DNA of 64,000 nt from Salinimicrobium sediminilitoris (GTDB lineage Bacteria; Bacteroidota; Bacteroidia; Flavobacteriales; Flavobacteriaceae), in the NCBI RefSeq assembly GCF_020866905.1, contig NZ_JAIVCC010000016.1:124001-188000 (forward strand), read 5' to 3'. The notes under the pieces were generated by a model. That model saw nothing but the letters and a program-made list of their open reading frames with translations. It had not been told where the DNA came from and made no database searches. A program made the position numbers and the translations under genes. Shown one piece after another: positions 36,001 to 43,171 of this stretch (positions within the stretch are counted from its first letter, which is position 1; every line of letters starts with the position of its first letter).

Positions 36001-37392
36001 AATCATTCAGAAACTGAATTGATGTACGCTCCGGCACAAGGCTACACCGATGCAGGAACTTATAAGGTGACTGTGGCTTCCGAAGAAACTGATAACTACT
36101 TATCGGCTTTCAAAGAGGTGTCTTTAGTGATCGAAAATGCGGAAATTACTGGAGTTGCTTTTGAAGAAGATACTTATACTTTCACCTATGACGGAACTGA
36201 ACACAGTATTTTTGTAACCAGTCTGCCTGAAGGTGCGACAGTAACCTATGAGAACAATGGGAAAACCAATGCAGGAACTTATACAGTAACTGCGACCGTT
36301 AGCCGGGAGAACTATGATGACAAGGTACTCACAGCAATTCTTGTGATCGATAAGGCTGCGCAAAACATCACTTTTGATGCGCCTGAGGATAGGATCCTTG
36401 AGACAGATGAGAATTTCCTGCTCGATGCTGCTACAACTTCAGGCTTAGCTGTGACCTATTCATATTCTTATGAAGATGCAGAACCCGCAGCTACAGTTAG
36501 TACGTCTGGATTTGTAAACCTGCTTGCAGCAGGGGAAATTAGTATTACAGCTAAACAGCAAGGAAACCAGAATTATGAAGCTGCAGCTCCTGTGACCAGG
36601 ACCCTGAACATAAAAAGTAGTAAGGCAAGGTTGAACGAGGTGGTTATCAACGGTACCTCCTACTCAAATCCATCTGAAGAGATTTACTACCTTATTGGTT
36701 GTGGTAGTGATGAGAATGAGGTGCAAATACAATTGGAGCCAAACAGAGGTTCTTCTGTAGACCATGCAGAAATGTTCACAATCGCAGCACCTGCTCCCGG
36801 AATTTATCGCGAAACCATAACCGTAACTTCAGGAGACCAGACCACTAAGAAAGTGTACCATATCACAGTTGAGAAAACTTTCAATTTTGATGACATCGTG
36901 GTCCAGAAATTTAATAATGTGTTGCTGGTAAACAATAACCCCCAAACTAATGGAGGCTATAAATTCACTAGCTATAAGTGGTACAAAAACGGCTCGGTAA
37001 TTGGCACCGGACAATATTTCTCTGAAGGTGATCATGCCAGCGATCAACTGGATACCGAAAGCAGTTACTACATTGAAGTGGTTACTGAAGACGGAGAAGT
37101 ACTGAAAACCTGTTCTACAGTTATTCAGCTTCAAGAGTCTTCTACTGTAAAATTGGCTCGTAACCCTATAAGATTAGGAGAGCGATTAGAACTTCTTGCT
37201 GATTTCCCTCAGGAAGAACTGGAAACAATGCAGCTTTCTATTCATGATCTAAATGGTATACTAATTAAAACGATCAGGTCAAACAGCAAAACCACTAGAA
37301 TTGAATTGCCATTCAACATTCAGTCGGGAGTATATATTCTCAATTGCAGAACAAAAACGCACAGTAAATCTTTAAAGTTTATTGTTCACTAA
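30097..37392 (+). CDS. Giant secreted FG-GAP/MBG repeat protein with probable T9SS sorting tail (2431 aa)
   Basis: Signal peptide ending FAQ (residue 25). Residues about 40-790: fourteen FG-GAP/VCBS-type repeats, each with a FADVDGDGDQDVLITG-like calcium-binding core. About 812-930: a Big_5/SbsA-like Ig domain (PVAQTFSPAHQATGVPLQPT, then VTFDEAVEL). About 930-1090: MBG/Ig-like modules. About 1089-2085: seven near-identical units of about 142 residues, each made of two MBG-like domains (TYDGSVKNVEATLNHSET and TYDGTEHSIFVTGLPEG). The last 80 residues (ARNPIRLGERLELL to GVYILNCRTKTHSKSLKFIVH) fit a type IX secretion C-terminal signal. By family it is a cell-surface or released adhesin; the ligand is unknown. 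The next gene encodes an outer-membrane barrel. Confidence 0.92.
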   Translation: MKQNYVTKILILFSLCLGSKMAFAQTFEQILPPPPAPQILPTFEGVQNSSIAFADVDRDGDQDVLITGGSGDMNGGTMDGEGAKAILYLNDGTGNYIEDTGTPFEGVQNGSIAFADVDGDGDQDVLITGGTGGGMDSTMGGGEPIAKLYVNDGFGKFTELLDTPFEPVQNSSIAFADVDGDNDQDVLITGFSGDPWNGVAISNLYLNDGFGNYIKDNSNFFDGVQYGSIAFADVDRDGDQDVLITGIAGSEWQGVPGSKLYINDGFGNFLENINTPFPGVGNSSIAFADIDGDNDQDVLITGRDNNYNSIAKFYKNDGAGNYSESTETFFEGVQNGSVAFADIDGDGDQDVFITGRDHSYNSIAKLYKNDGSGNYLEEVNNSFAGVQNGSIAFADIDGDNDQDLFITGGGDSHNSMANLYVNDGTGNCVEPTGTFFTGVQNSSIAFADIDGDGDRDVLITGQDKNYNSFAKIYENDGSGNYSEITGTPFPGVSDGSIALADIDDDGDQDVLITGRDKNYNRIAKLYKNDGSGHYSEVTGTTFTGVEDSSIAFADVDKDGDQDVMIVGRWGNSSSNVSAKIYKNDGSGNYSEVTGTSFTGVQQSSIAFADVDKDGDQDVLITGYSYTYRIPIANLYKNDGAGNYLEVADTPFLGVYDGSIAFSDVDGDNDQDLLITGYSNTSHRPTAKLYKNDGAGNYIESTEAPFEGVQNSSVAFADVDGDRDQDVLIAGYSYNSNEAIAKLYKNDGVGNYAEVLGLPFSGVQYGSLAFADIDGDNDQDVLITGNTSEGPVSMLYRNTSITTIPPVVDETGPVAQTFSPAHQATGVPLQPTLSVTFDEAVELNSSGTFTLKDATGVEQTYDLSVQDDREKFLFSEDKLTLSLNIDENLPANTTLSVGISNSFVKDESGNGNEALDASSNSWTFTTTKLDQTITFPEISAKTYGDDEFILGDEKTNKDLVVTYTAQDPDIVSISGNTATILRAGTTKITATQAGDDTHFAATPVIQTLTVNKAAITVVVDAKSKVYGEEDPELTYEITSGALVGEDSFSGALTRFTGEDAGAYLIEQGTLALNSNYNLTYNSADLTINKAEGIITAEAIQTSTYDGSVKNVEATLNHSETGLMYAPAQGYTDAGTYKVTVASAETDNYLSASKEVSLVIENAEITGLAFAGDTFIYDGTPHSIFITGLSEGATVTYADNGQISAGTYTVTATVSQENYNDKILTADLVIKKAEAIITADATQTFTYDGTVKNVDASLNHEETTLKYAPAQGFTNAGTHPVTISSEATDNYLSASKEFSLVIENAEITGVTFEGDTFTYDGTAHSIAVTGLPEGATVKYVDNGQINAGTYTVTATVSQENYNDKVLTADLVIKKAEAIITAEALQIFTYDGTVKHVVASLNHSEIALTYAPQQSYTPAGTYEVTISSEETDNYLSASKEVSLVIENAEITGVAFEGATFTYDGTSHSISVTGLSEGATVKYTDNGQTNAGTYTVTATVSQDNYNDQVLTADLIIEKAETIIIAEAIQNATYDGTLKNVEAALNHSETELTYAPAQGYTNAGTYKVTVASEETDNYLSASKEVSLVIENAEITGVAFEGDTFIYDGTQHSIFVTGLPEGATVEYANNGQINAGAYAVTATISQENYNDQVLTANLVIEKAEAVITADPVQTFTYDGTVKNVAASLNHEETTLTFAPQQGYTNAGNYSVTVASSETGNYLSASKEVSLVIENAEITGVAFAGDTFIYDGNAHSIFVTGLAEGATVKYADNGQINAEIYTVTATVSQDNFNDKVLTADLIINKAEGIITAEAVQTSTYDGSVKNVEATLNHSETELTYAPAQGYTNAGTYAVTVASEETDNYLSASKEVSLVIENAEITGVDFEEDTYSFTYDGSEHSIFVTGLPEGATVTYENNGQTNAGTYKVTATVSQENYNDKVLTADLVINKAEALITAEAIQTTTYDGSVKNVEATLNHSETELMYAPAQGYTDAGTYKVTVASEETDNYLSAFKEVSLVIENAEITGVAFEEDTYTFTYDGTEHSIFVTSLPEGATVTYENNGKTNAGTYTVTATVSRENYDDKVLTAILVIDKAAQNITFDAPEDRILETDENFLLDAATTSGLAVTYSYSYEDAEPAATVSTSGFVNLLAAGEISITAKQQGNQNYEAAAPVTRTLNIKSSKARLNEVVINGTSYSNPSEEIYYLIGCGSDENEVQIQLEPNRGSSVDHAEMFTIAAPAPGIYRETITVTSGDQTTKKVYHITVEKTFNFDDIVVQKFNNVLLVNNNPQTNGGYKFTSYKWYKNGSVIGTGQYFSEGDHASDQLDTESSYYIEVVTEDGEVLKTCSTVIQLQESSTVKLARNPIRLGERLELLADFPQEELETMQLSIHDLNGILIKTIRSNSKTTRIELPFNIQSGVYILNCRTKTHSKSLKFIVH
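30214..32443 (+). repeat. Intragenic FG-GAP repeat array, 14 units
   Basis: Units of about 140-190 bases, each beginning at the GGAGTGCA(A/G)-type junction and coding GVQNSSIAFADVDGDGDQDV-like sequence. Unit length varies by inserted loop residues. Confidence 0.9.
33360..36352 (+). repeat. Intragenic tandem repeat, seven ~427-bp units
   Basis: Unit starts code KAEGIITAEA or variants (KAEAIITADA, KAETIIIAEA, KAEAVITADP, KAEALITAEA). Several units are almost identical at the DNA level over 100 bases or more (for example 33367 onward against 35499 onward), which indicates recent duplication or gene conversion. Confidence 0.92.
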
Positions 37393-37431
37393 TGAATGAT
37401 GGCATAAAATTAAATTATCAAACAAAGAATA

Positions 37432-38319
37432 ATGAAAATTAATAATAATAGTTCCAGGCCTCCATATAACTGGCAAATTTTACTAGTCTTACTAATTTGC
37501 GGTGCGATAAGCAGTTCTTATGGACAATCCAAAAATGAAGTTTCTGTATACCTAACGGGAGCCTTTTCCAAGCTCGATTATGAAGTCCTGCAGGAGAAAA
37601 GCGATATGGAAAACGGCTTTAGTATTGGAGCGGGATATTCCTATTATCTTTCCCACAACTGGAGTATAGGTACAGGTGCCGAAATGCAGTACACAGAGGG
37701 TTCAGCTTATCTTTCCTTTTTTGGAGATGCGTATCAAACAGCCGACATGGAGGGAGAAGAGTTTGAATTTAGATACAACCTGGAAAATTTGCGGGAAAAA
37801 CAGTCTGCCTATTTCTTAAATATACCTTTAAAAATTCAGTATGAAACCGGGGGCATTATCCGATTTTATGCCGCTGCTGGCGCAAAAGTTGGTTTTGTAG
37901 TGGAGTCCGAATATGATCTGGAGGCTTCTTCTTTGACAACCAGTGGATATTACGAGCAGTATGATGTAGAGCTTAGCGATCCAAAGTTTGCCGGCTTTGG
38001 AGATTACGGTAATATCAAGACCTCTAAATCTAAACTTGGGCTTCAAACGAACTTTGTGCTCAACCTGGAAACAGGCGTTAAGTTTAAGCTGAAAAATGAG
38101 CAGGCATTTTACATGGGCTTGTTTGCAGACTATGGTTTGAAAAATATACAACCGGAAGAAAGTCAGCAAAACTTAATCAACTATAACAATGAAGACCCAG
38201 GAAACTTCATTAGGAATAGTCTGCTCACTTCGGCAAGTAATTCTAACGATACATCCTATGTGGATGAAGTAAAAACCCTTGCGTTAGGTCTCAAAATTCA
38301 GTACGCTTTCCAGTTCTAG
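37432..38319 (+). CDS. Outer-membrane beta-barrel protein
   Basis: 295 residues. A longer N-terminus than usual precedes the hydrophobic signal core (ILLVLLICGAISSSYGQ). The rest shows alternating strands of an eight- to ten-stranded barrel (SVYLTGAFSKLDYEV, GFSIGAGYSYYLS, WSIGTGAEMQY, IRFYAAAGAKVGF, QAFYMGLFADYGL) ending in LGLKIQYAFQF with a terminal Phe. It resembles the PorT/OmpA-like barrels of Bacteroidota. Only 39 bases separate it from the giant gene and a strong terminator follows, so the two probably form one transcript, and the barrel may anchor or help display the surface protein. Confidence 0.85.
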   Translation: MKINNNSSRPPYNWQILLVLLICGAISSSYGQSKNEVSVYLTGAFSKLDYEVLQEKSDMENGFSIGAGYSYYLSHNWSIGTGAEMQYTEGSAYLSFFGDAYQTADMEGEEFEFRYNLENLREKQSAYFLNIPLKIQYETGGIIRFYAAAGAKVGFVVESEYDLEASSLTTSGYYEQYDVELSDPKFAGFGDYGNIKTSKSKLGLQTNFVLNLETGVKFKLKNEQAFYMGLFADYGLKNIQPEESQQNLINYNNEDPGNFIRNSLLTSASNSNDTSYVDEVKTLALGLKIQYAFQF

Positions 38320-38342
38320 AGTAAGTGAAATAGGTAACTTTG

Positions 38343-38375
38343 AAACAGCCCCTTCACAAAATGAAGGGGCTGTTT
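38343..38375 (+). terminator. Terminator of the giant-protein operon
   Basis: 14-bp perfect stem (38343-38356 with 38362-38375), 5-base loop, T-rich tail. Confidence 0.92.
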
Positions 38376-38518
38376 TATTCAATCTACAGACTTTTTTTAA
38401 GAAAATTAAAAGTTTTCTTCTTCAGGAATTATGTAGTAGAAAACCGGGTTACTTGTTAGTGTCCCGACGCAGCAGTAGGAGAAGGAGCATCCCGGGAGTG
38501 CTTTTCGCCGGGCTTATG

Positions 38519-40519
38519 TTAAAAAACTACATAATTAAGGTTTACAAAAAGGTTGCGTCCCCTTCTTGGGATGTTGTTCCAGTCCGAAAAAGTTGAATAA
38601 TAGGTATCAAATAAATTTTCCGCACCTACCTTAATGGTCATTTTTTGCTGATTAAGATAAAGGATTTGAGAAGCCGATAAATTAACCATGGCATAAGCGG
38701 GAGTTTCGTTTTCGCCAAATTCCCGACTAAATTCCGATTGTTTTAAAGCCCCTTCAACCGAAGCTTCGGCAGAGAAGAAGCCTTTCTGAAATTGCAAAGC
38801 CGAATAATAGGTAAAAGGCTGTACCAAAGGAAGGTTTTCTTTATTGTAATCCTTACCATAATTGTAAATAACCTTTCCATTAAAATTCCAGTTCTGGTCT
38901 ATCAAAAAATCCAGGGATAAATCGGTATTAAAAAGACTGGCATATTCCAATTGTTCATATACCTTGACCCCATTTGCTCCTATTGTCATTGGACTTAAGG
39001 TGGGATCGGGTTTCCCAAGGATGTAGTTGCTAATATGAAAATAAGAACCCGATGCTATTATGCTCCATCGTTCTTTATTGATACCTGCAGAAGTATTAAG
39101 TTCTACAGATCTTTCATTGAGTAAATCGGGTTTCCCTATGTAATCAAAACCATCAAAACTATTAAAAAGATAAAAACCATAACCTTCAGAAACCGAAGGT
39201 GCACGTTCTCCATAACCTAATCCCATTGCATAAACAAAATCCTTATGGTGCAACTGTAGCTTTGAAGACAACCCCGTAAGAATTCGCTGTTTTTCTTCAG
39301 CCATTTCAGGATAAAAGATCCTTAGGCTTTGAAGCCCGGATTTACTTTCTACCGAATTGGTGTGGGAGCCAAGACTTCCTGAAAGGTTTAGATGAAGGTA
39401 GTCGGTTAGCCTTATCCGATCTTCCAGGAATATTCCGGTGTAGAATGTGCGAACATCTGGCCAGGTATACATGAACATCTCCTTTTCATTAGGATCGTTA
39501 GGGTACATGGTCATCTCTGCCAGGGATTTATTGTAAAAGCTGCTGAGGTTCACTTTTATCTCATGCCGTTGAAGGGAAGTACTTATTTTCGAATAAAAGC
39601 CATAGGTGTCACTCCAGCCGGGCATATCCATACGAATAGGAACATCAGGTCTTTTTGAATCATCCATTATATGTTCAATGCTGTTGAAATAGATCTTTGT
39701 TTCCCAGTGATCTATGTAGTTTATTGGTTTATGGTGCTCATACTTTAAGGAGGTGATCACTGCCTCTGCCGAGGATACATCCATAGGAAGGGCAGGATAA
39801 CCCACATCTGTAGCTTTATCAAAAATGAGCGATCCCTGCAGAGTTTGATGTTCTGAAAGCCGGACCCCCGAGACGGCAGAAAAATTATATTTTGTGAACT
39901 GGGAGTACTGTACTTCTTGATTTCCGCCTGCGTAATAATTTTCGGCGTCCCGGTACATAAAGTCGGTATTCAAGAAGAAAGAGTCTTCTGCATAATCCAA
40001 TTTGGCTCCTGCTATTTTTTGTTCCCCATTGGACTCCAGCCCCGAGCTTAAACCTATATTCCAGCCCGATTCTGTAAATCCTGTTTTATGGAGCTCCATG
40101 TTAACGGCTCCGCCTATTGTAGCACCATATTCGGCGCCTTCCTGTCCGCTTGAGATCGAAGCTTCAGATAAGTTGGAGATCTCAACATATGAAGTTACAG
40201 GATCCATTTTATCTGTACATGCACTAAAGATCCTCATCCCGTCAATGGTTATCACCGTACGTTCTGTAGCCATTCCGTTAATCATAGGTTCCCAGGCGTA
40301 AGCTCCTCTCTTGATCATGGAGATTTTTGACGATCTTTCTAGGTATTCATCTACAGTTGCCAGAGACTTTACTGCTTTTTGTGAGACTGCTCTTTTATCT
40401 CCTATTACAATGATCTCCTTCATTGGAATATAATTCGTGGTATCAATTTCTTTTTGCTGAGCAATAAGTTCATTTCCGAGGAAAGGGCACAGTAAAAGAA
40501 TAAATGCTAATTTTTTCAT
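38519..40519 (-). CDS. TonB-dependent outer-membrane receptor, OprC/NosA-like (probable copper importer)
   Basis: 666 residues. Signal peptide ending AQ (residue 21); plug domain with TVITIDGMRIF and a barrel closing in FVNLNYVVF. The plug carries Cys101 and Met105 in FSACTDKMDP, and the barrel carries His283 and Met285 in SIEHIMDD. This CxxxM...HxM pair, with the same spacing (about 180 residues), is the copper site described for Pseudomonas OprC. By family it takes up Cu across the outer membrane with TonB energy. The upstream operon genes encode Met/His-rich and CxxxC proteins, which supports this. No carboxypeptidase-like (SusC) extension is present. Confidence 0.88.
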   Translation of the reverse strand: MKKLAFILLLCPFLGNELIAQQKEIDTTNYIPMKEIIVIGDKRAVSQKAVKSLATVDEYLERSSKISMIKRGAYAWEPMINGMATERTVITIDGMRIFSACTDKMDPVTSYVEISNLSEASISSGQEGAEYGATIGGAVNMELHKTGFTESGWNIGLSSGLESNGEQKIAGAKLDYAEDSFFLNTDFMYRDAENYYAGGNQEVQYSQFTKYNFSAVSGVRLSEHQTLQGSLIFDKATDVGYPALPMDVSSAEAVITSLKYEHHKPINYIDHWETKIYFNSIEHIMDDSKRPDVPIRMDMPGWSDTYGFYSKISTSLQRHEIKVNLSSFYNKSLAEMTMYPNDPNEKEMFMYTWPDVRTFYTGIFLEDRIRLTDYLHLNLSGSLGSHTNSVESKSGLQSLRIFYPEMAEEKQRILTGLSSKLQLHHKDFVYAMGLGYGERAPSVSEGYGFYLFNSFDGFDYIGKPDLLNERSVELNTSAGINKERWSIIASGSYFHISNYILGKPDPTLSPMTIGANGVKVYEQLEYASLFNTDLSLDFLIDQNWNFNGKVIYNYGKDYNKENLPLVQPFTYYSALQFQKGFFSAEASVEGALKQSEFSREFGENETPAYAMVNLSASQILYLNQQKMTIKVGAENLFDTYYSTFSDWNNIPRRGRNLFVNLNYVVF

Positions 40520-40534
40520 TGAGTTGTAGTATTA

Positions 40535-40581
40535 AAAAGCTGCCTAAGCACAGATGTTCTCCAGGTTCTCAGGCAGCTTTT
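40535..40581 (-). terminator. Intercistronic terminator or attenuator before the copper receptor gene
   Basis: 11-bp perfect stem AAAAGCTGCCT (40535-40545) with 40571-40581, 25-base loop, T run on the minus strand. It lies between the Met/His-rich lipoprotein gene and the receptor gene, so it may lower receptor expression relative to the upstream genes. Confidence 0.65.
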
Positions 40582-40588
40582 GAATGTT

Positions 40589-41431
40589 TTAAAATTCCAG
40601 TTCAAAGAAGATACTGCTGGCTTCATTCGTGCCCTCTACCTTTTCACCTTTCATTACTTCTCCTTCCGGATTTTCCACCTGCAGGTTGATCTTCCAGTAG
40701 CCCGACATGGTGAGGTTAAGTTTTCCCTCATACAATTCACCTGCCCCACTTTGTGTTAGAGGTACATTATTTGGGGAGCTGTGGTTGTCCATTCCGGGCA
40801 TTCTTGGATCAATTAAGATTCTGTAGTTATTAACAACAGGAAAGCTTTGCATATTTTCCATTCGAAAAAGAGCAGCGCTAATATCATTGGTGGCGATCTT
40901 CGGGGTAGTGGGTTCGACCAGGGCCAAAATATACTTGACATCATCGGTGCCCAGGAATACTGCTACTCTTCTTTTTTCGGAAGCAGGAACACTTATTTTA
41001 TCTCCCATACTGTAATCATTTCCGTCAAGGGAGTAATTGAGAGTAAGGCGCCAGAATTCTATTTCATTCTCCGGCATCTGGAAGACGATATATCCTTCAA
41101 AAAGGGTGTTTGTGCCGGGGATTTTTAAGACTTCAGATTTTGGTGCAGAATGTTGCTTTGTTTCCATATGCATCATCGGGTTCCACTCGATATCGGCATC
41201 CTGAACAAATTCCTTAGTGCTTTTATCCATAAGACGTAACACCATTTTATTGTATCCTGTTTGTAAACCGCCACTTTCAGAATATAATTCTGCCTCGTGG
41301 GTCTCATTTTCTATGGTCTGTATTTTTATAAGACCTTCAGTTTCATTTACCGGTTTTAGATCTTCAGAATCTGTTGAACAAGAGGTGACTGCAGCCACTA
41401 AAAGGAGGCTGATATATTTAAATAATTTCAT
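40589..41431 (-). CDS. Met/His-rich lipoprotein, FixH/YtkA-like, in copper operon
   Basis: 280 residues. Signal peptide with lipobox VTSC (Cys18). Two related halves of Ig-like fold, each with a cluster of metal-ligand residues: WNPMMHMETKQHSAPK (about residue 83) and DPRMPGMDNHSSPNN (about residue 210), each followed by a strand ending in a YEG or FEGYI turn and a W-containing strand. This is the FixH/YtkA-type pattern linked to copper handling. It is upstream of the OprC-like receptor and is probably a periplasmic or outer-membrane copper-binding partner. The family call is moderate; the metal-ligand clusters are clear. Confidence 0.72.
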   Translation of the reverse strand: MKLFKYISLLLVAAVTSCSTDSEDLKPVNETEGLIKIQTIENETHEAELYSESGGLQTGYNKMVLRLMDKSTKEFVQDADIEWNPMMHMETKQHSAPKSEVLKIPGTNTLFEGYIVFQMPENEIEFWRLTLNYSLDGNDYSMGDKISVPASEKRRVAVFLGTDDVKYILALVEPTTPKIATNDISAALFRMENMQSFPVVNNYRILIDPRMPGMDNHSSPNNVPLTQSGAGELYEGKLNLTMSGYWKINLQVENPEGEVMKGEKVEGTNEASSIFFELEF

Positions 41432-41516
41432 TTTTTGTTATTTAGAATTAAGGCAATACTTCTCTGCATTCAGTATTAAAACTGAATGGAATCCTTGAGA
41501 ATGTTTTTTTTTGAAA

Positions 41517-41900
41517 TTAGGAAATCCTCATTGGAGGATGGGCGATTTGCCTTGTGAAAAGAAAAGAATAATCATTTAAATACCGATAGGTTGGAAAGTG
41601 GTTTGTCTTACCAGAAAAACTCTCTACCGGCATGGAGAAATCTACGTAAAAGGTAATTTCCTTTTGAAAAAAATTGAGGGTTAGATCATTTTTTTCCTGA
41701 TTTATGTCTTTACTTGCTTTGGTAATGGCGCATTTACCATTACACTCCATTTCAGGCTTATCCTGATTTTCACAAAACAGTTCTGTAAAACTTTTGTTGT
41801 TGAAAGTGTAAAAACTAACCAGGTAGGTAAACCTTAAATTGTAGAATAAGGTTGCGATTAAGAAGGTAAAGAGCAGACCATATTTTAGTACGGTATTCAA
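41517..41900 (-). CDS. Small exported protein with CxxxC motif, copper-operon first gene
   Basis: 127 residues: one N-terminal hydrophobic helix (about 5-20), then Cys43, and Cys53/Cys57 in MECNGKCAITK, then a strand-rich region ending FLFTRQIAHPPMRIS. The CNGKC motif and the HPP ending recur in small Bacteroidota proteins encoded beside copper receptors, as I recall the family. It is first in a three-gene set with the Met/His-rich lipoprotein and the receptor (gaps of 85 and 69 bp). A role in metal delivery is inference. Confidence 0.65.
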   Translation of the reverse strand: MNTVLKYGLLFTFLIATLFYNLRFTYLVSFYTFNNKSFTELFCENQDKPEMECNGKCAITKASKDINQEKNDLTLNFFQKEITFYVDFSMPVESFSGKTNHFPTYRYLNDYSFLFTRQIAHPPMRIS

Positions 41901-42035
41901 TGCCTGATTTGTTTTTGCAAAGATACTTAGTTTTTTATGCCTAATTGTATGATCCAGATCATTTTAATGCCTCCTCTAAGTCTTTAATTATTTCTGAATT
42001 TACCATACCTAATCTGCTTCCTTTTTCTAAAATTG

Positions 42036-42043
42036 TATTTTTG
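42036..42043 (+). promoter_or_regulatory. Putative -7 element TATTTTTG before the methyltransferase-like gene
   Basis: Matches TAnnTTTG and ends 7 bases before ATG 42051, so the expected transcription start is at the start codon (leaderless). Confidence 0.45.
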
Positions 42044-42050
42044 CATTGCT

Positions 42051-42713
42051 ATGAAAAAATCACTCAGTTACCTGTGGCCACTTACTAAAAAATTAGAATC
42101 AAAATACAGCGGAAGCCTTGAAGTTACGTGGGTCAACGGCCGCAAGGTACTGGACAGCTCCAATGCAAATTACTCCTTTGGTGCCCTGCAGGAAGTGCTC
42201 GACCTTGGAATCGCAGAAGTGCGTGCAGATCGCGGTGCACCTGTTCTCCTCCTGGGCCTCGGCGGGGGAAGTGCTATTCATTTGCTTCGGAAGAAATACC
42301 ATTACTACGGAAAGATCACAGCTGTAGAGATCGATCCTGCTGTCATTGATGTGGCATACAGGGAGTTTGAACTGGGGGAGCATGAACCTCTGGAGATCAT
42401 TTGTATCGATGCGCTCGAGTTCGTAAAGAACTCATCTGAAGAATTTGGGCTTATAATTATTGATCTTTTCCTGGACCTGGACGTGCCGGTCCAGTTCTTT
42501 ACTGTTGATTTTTGGGAGGATATTTCAGCTCTGCTGTCTGCTGAAGGTAAGTTGCTTTTCAATGCCGGCATCAATTCAGCAAACGAAGAGGAAATAGATT
42601 TCCTACTTAAATATGAGCGTCTGGGAATAAAATTCCGGAAGAAAGAAGATGTCTATGGCAGCAATACCCTTCTCTTGGGTGAAAAAGCTGAAATTGGGGA
42701 ATTGTATAGCTGA
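42051..42713 (+). CDS. Spermidine-synthase-like SAM-dependent methyltransferase
   Basis: 220 residues from ATG 42051; a TTG six codons upstream overlaps the promoter element. Rossmann fold with the SAM/dcSAM motif LLLGLGGGSAIHLLRKKY, acidic strand end AVEIDPAVIDVAYREF and LEIICIDALEFV. These match the spermidine synthase-like family, but the protein is short and lacks the N-terminal beta domain, so it is more likely a methyltransferase or aminopropyltransferase of unknown substrate. Monocistronic. Confidence 0.85.
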   Translation: MKKSLSYLWPLTKKLESKYSGSLEVTWVNGRKVLDSSNANYSFGALQEVLDLGIAEVRADRGAPVLLLGLGGGSAIHLLRKKYHYYGKITAVEIDPAVIDVAYREFELGEHEPLEIICIDALEFVKNSSEEFGLIIIDLFLDLDVPVQFFTVDFWEDISALLSAEGKLLFNAGINSANEEEIDFLLKYERLGIKFRKKEDVYGSNTLLLGEKAEIGELYS

Positions 42714-42903
42714 AATTTCTTTATTCGGGCATTTGGGGTGTGATCTTAAAATTAATTCTTTGTATAACAACCGGGATATTTTGGGAAAAATATCTACCTG
42801 AAATGGATGAGATATAACAGAAACCTGATATATCTCATAGCCTAAGAACTATATTTTTGATACATTTCTCACTTCCATCTTAGAACACTTTTATATTTAT
42901 GTC

Positions 42904-42993
42904 ATGGAATATAAGATCTATATAGCGGGAGGAATTTTGACCATTCTAGTTGTCGCCCTTTACTGGATCTTTATCAACAGGAACAGTAAATAA
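42904..42993 (+). CDS. Possible 29-residue single-helix membrane protein
   Basis: ATG 42904 to TAA 42991-42993: MEYKIYIAGG followed by one hydrophobic helix with a central Trp and a basic end (FINRNSK). This is the typical form of a small membrane protein. There is no homology evidence, only form; the rest of the 458-bp gap 42714-43171 holds nothing I can support. Confidence 0.4.
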   Translation: MEYKIYIAGGILTILVVALYWIFINRNSK

Positions 42994-43171
42994 AAATCTT
43001 CCTTTTATTAATCAGGTTGGCATTCGCCTGCTTTTATTGGTTGCGGGTTTGGATTTTGAGTTTAACAAAATCAAAGTTCCGGAGGAGGGGCAAAAATGTT
43101 ATTTTTGAATCACTTCCTTAAACAGAAGCAGACTTTCGGTAGTAAATGCTGTTGTTAGCAGAGAAAGAGCT

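Noticed and set aside
33547-36363. Several minus-strand frames of 80-130 codons inside the giant gene
   Set aside because: They repeat with the same period as the coding repeats and are shadows of the plus-strand frame.
40535-40581. TPP-like riboswitch (a CTGAGA motif on the minus strand)
   Set aside because: The rest of the TPP core is missing; it is better explained as a terminator or attenuator hairpin.
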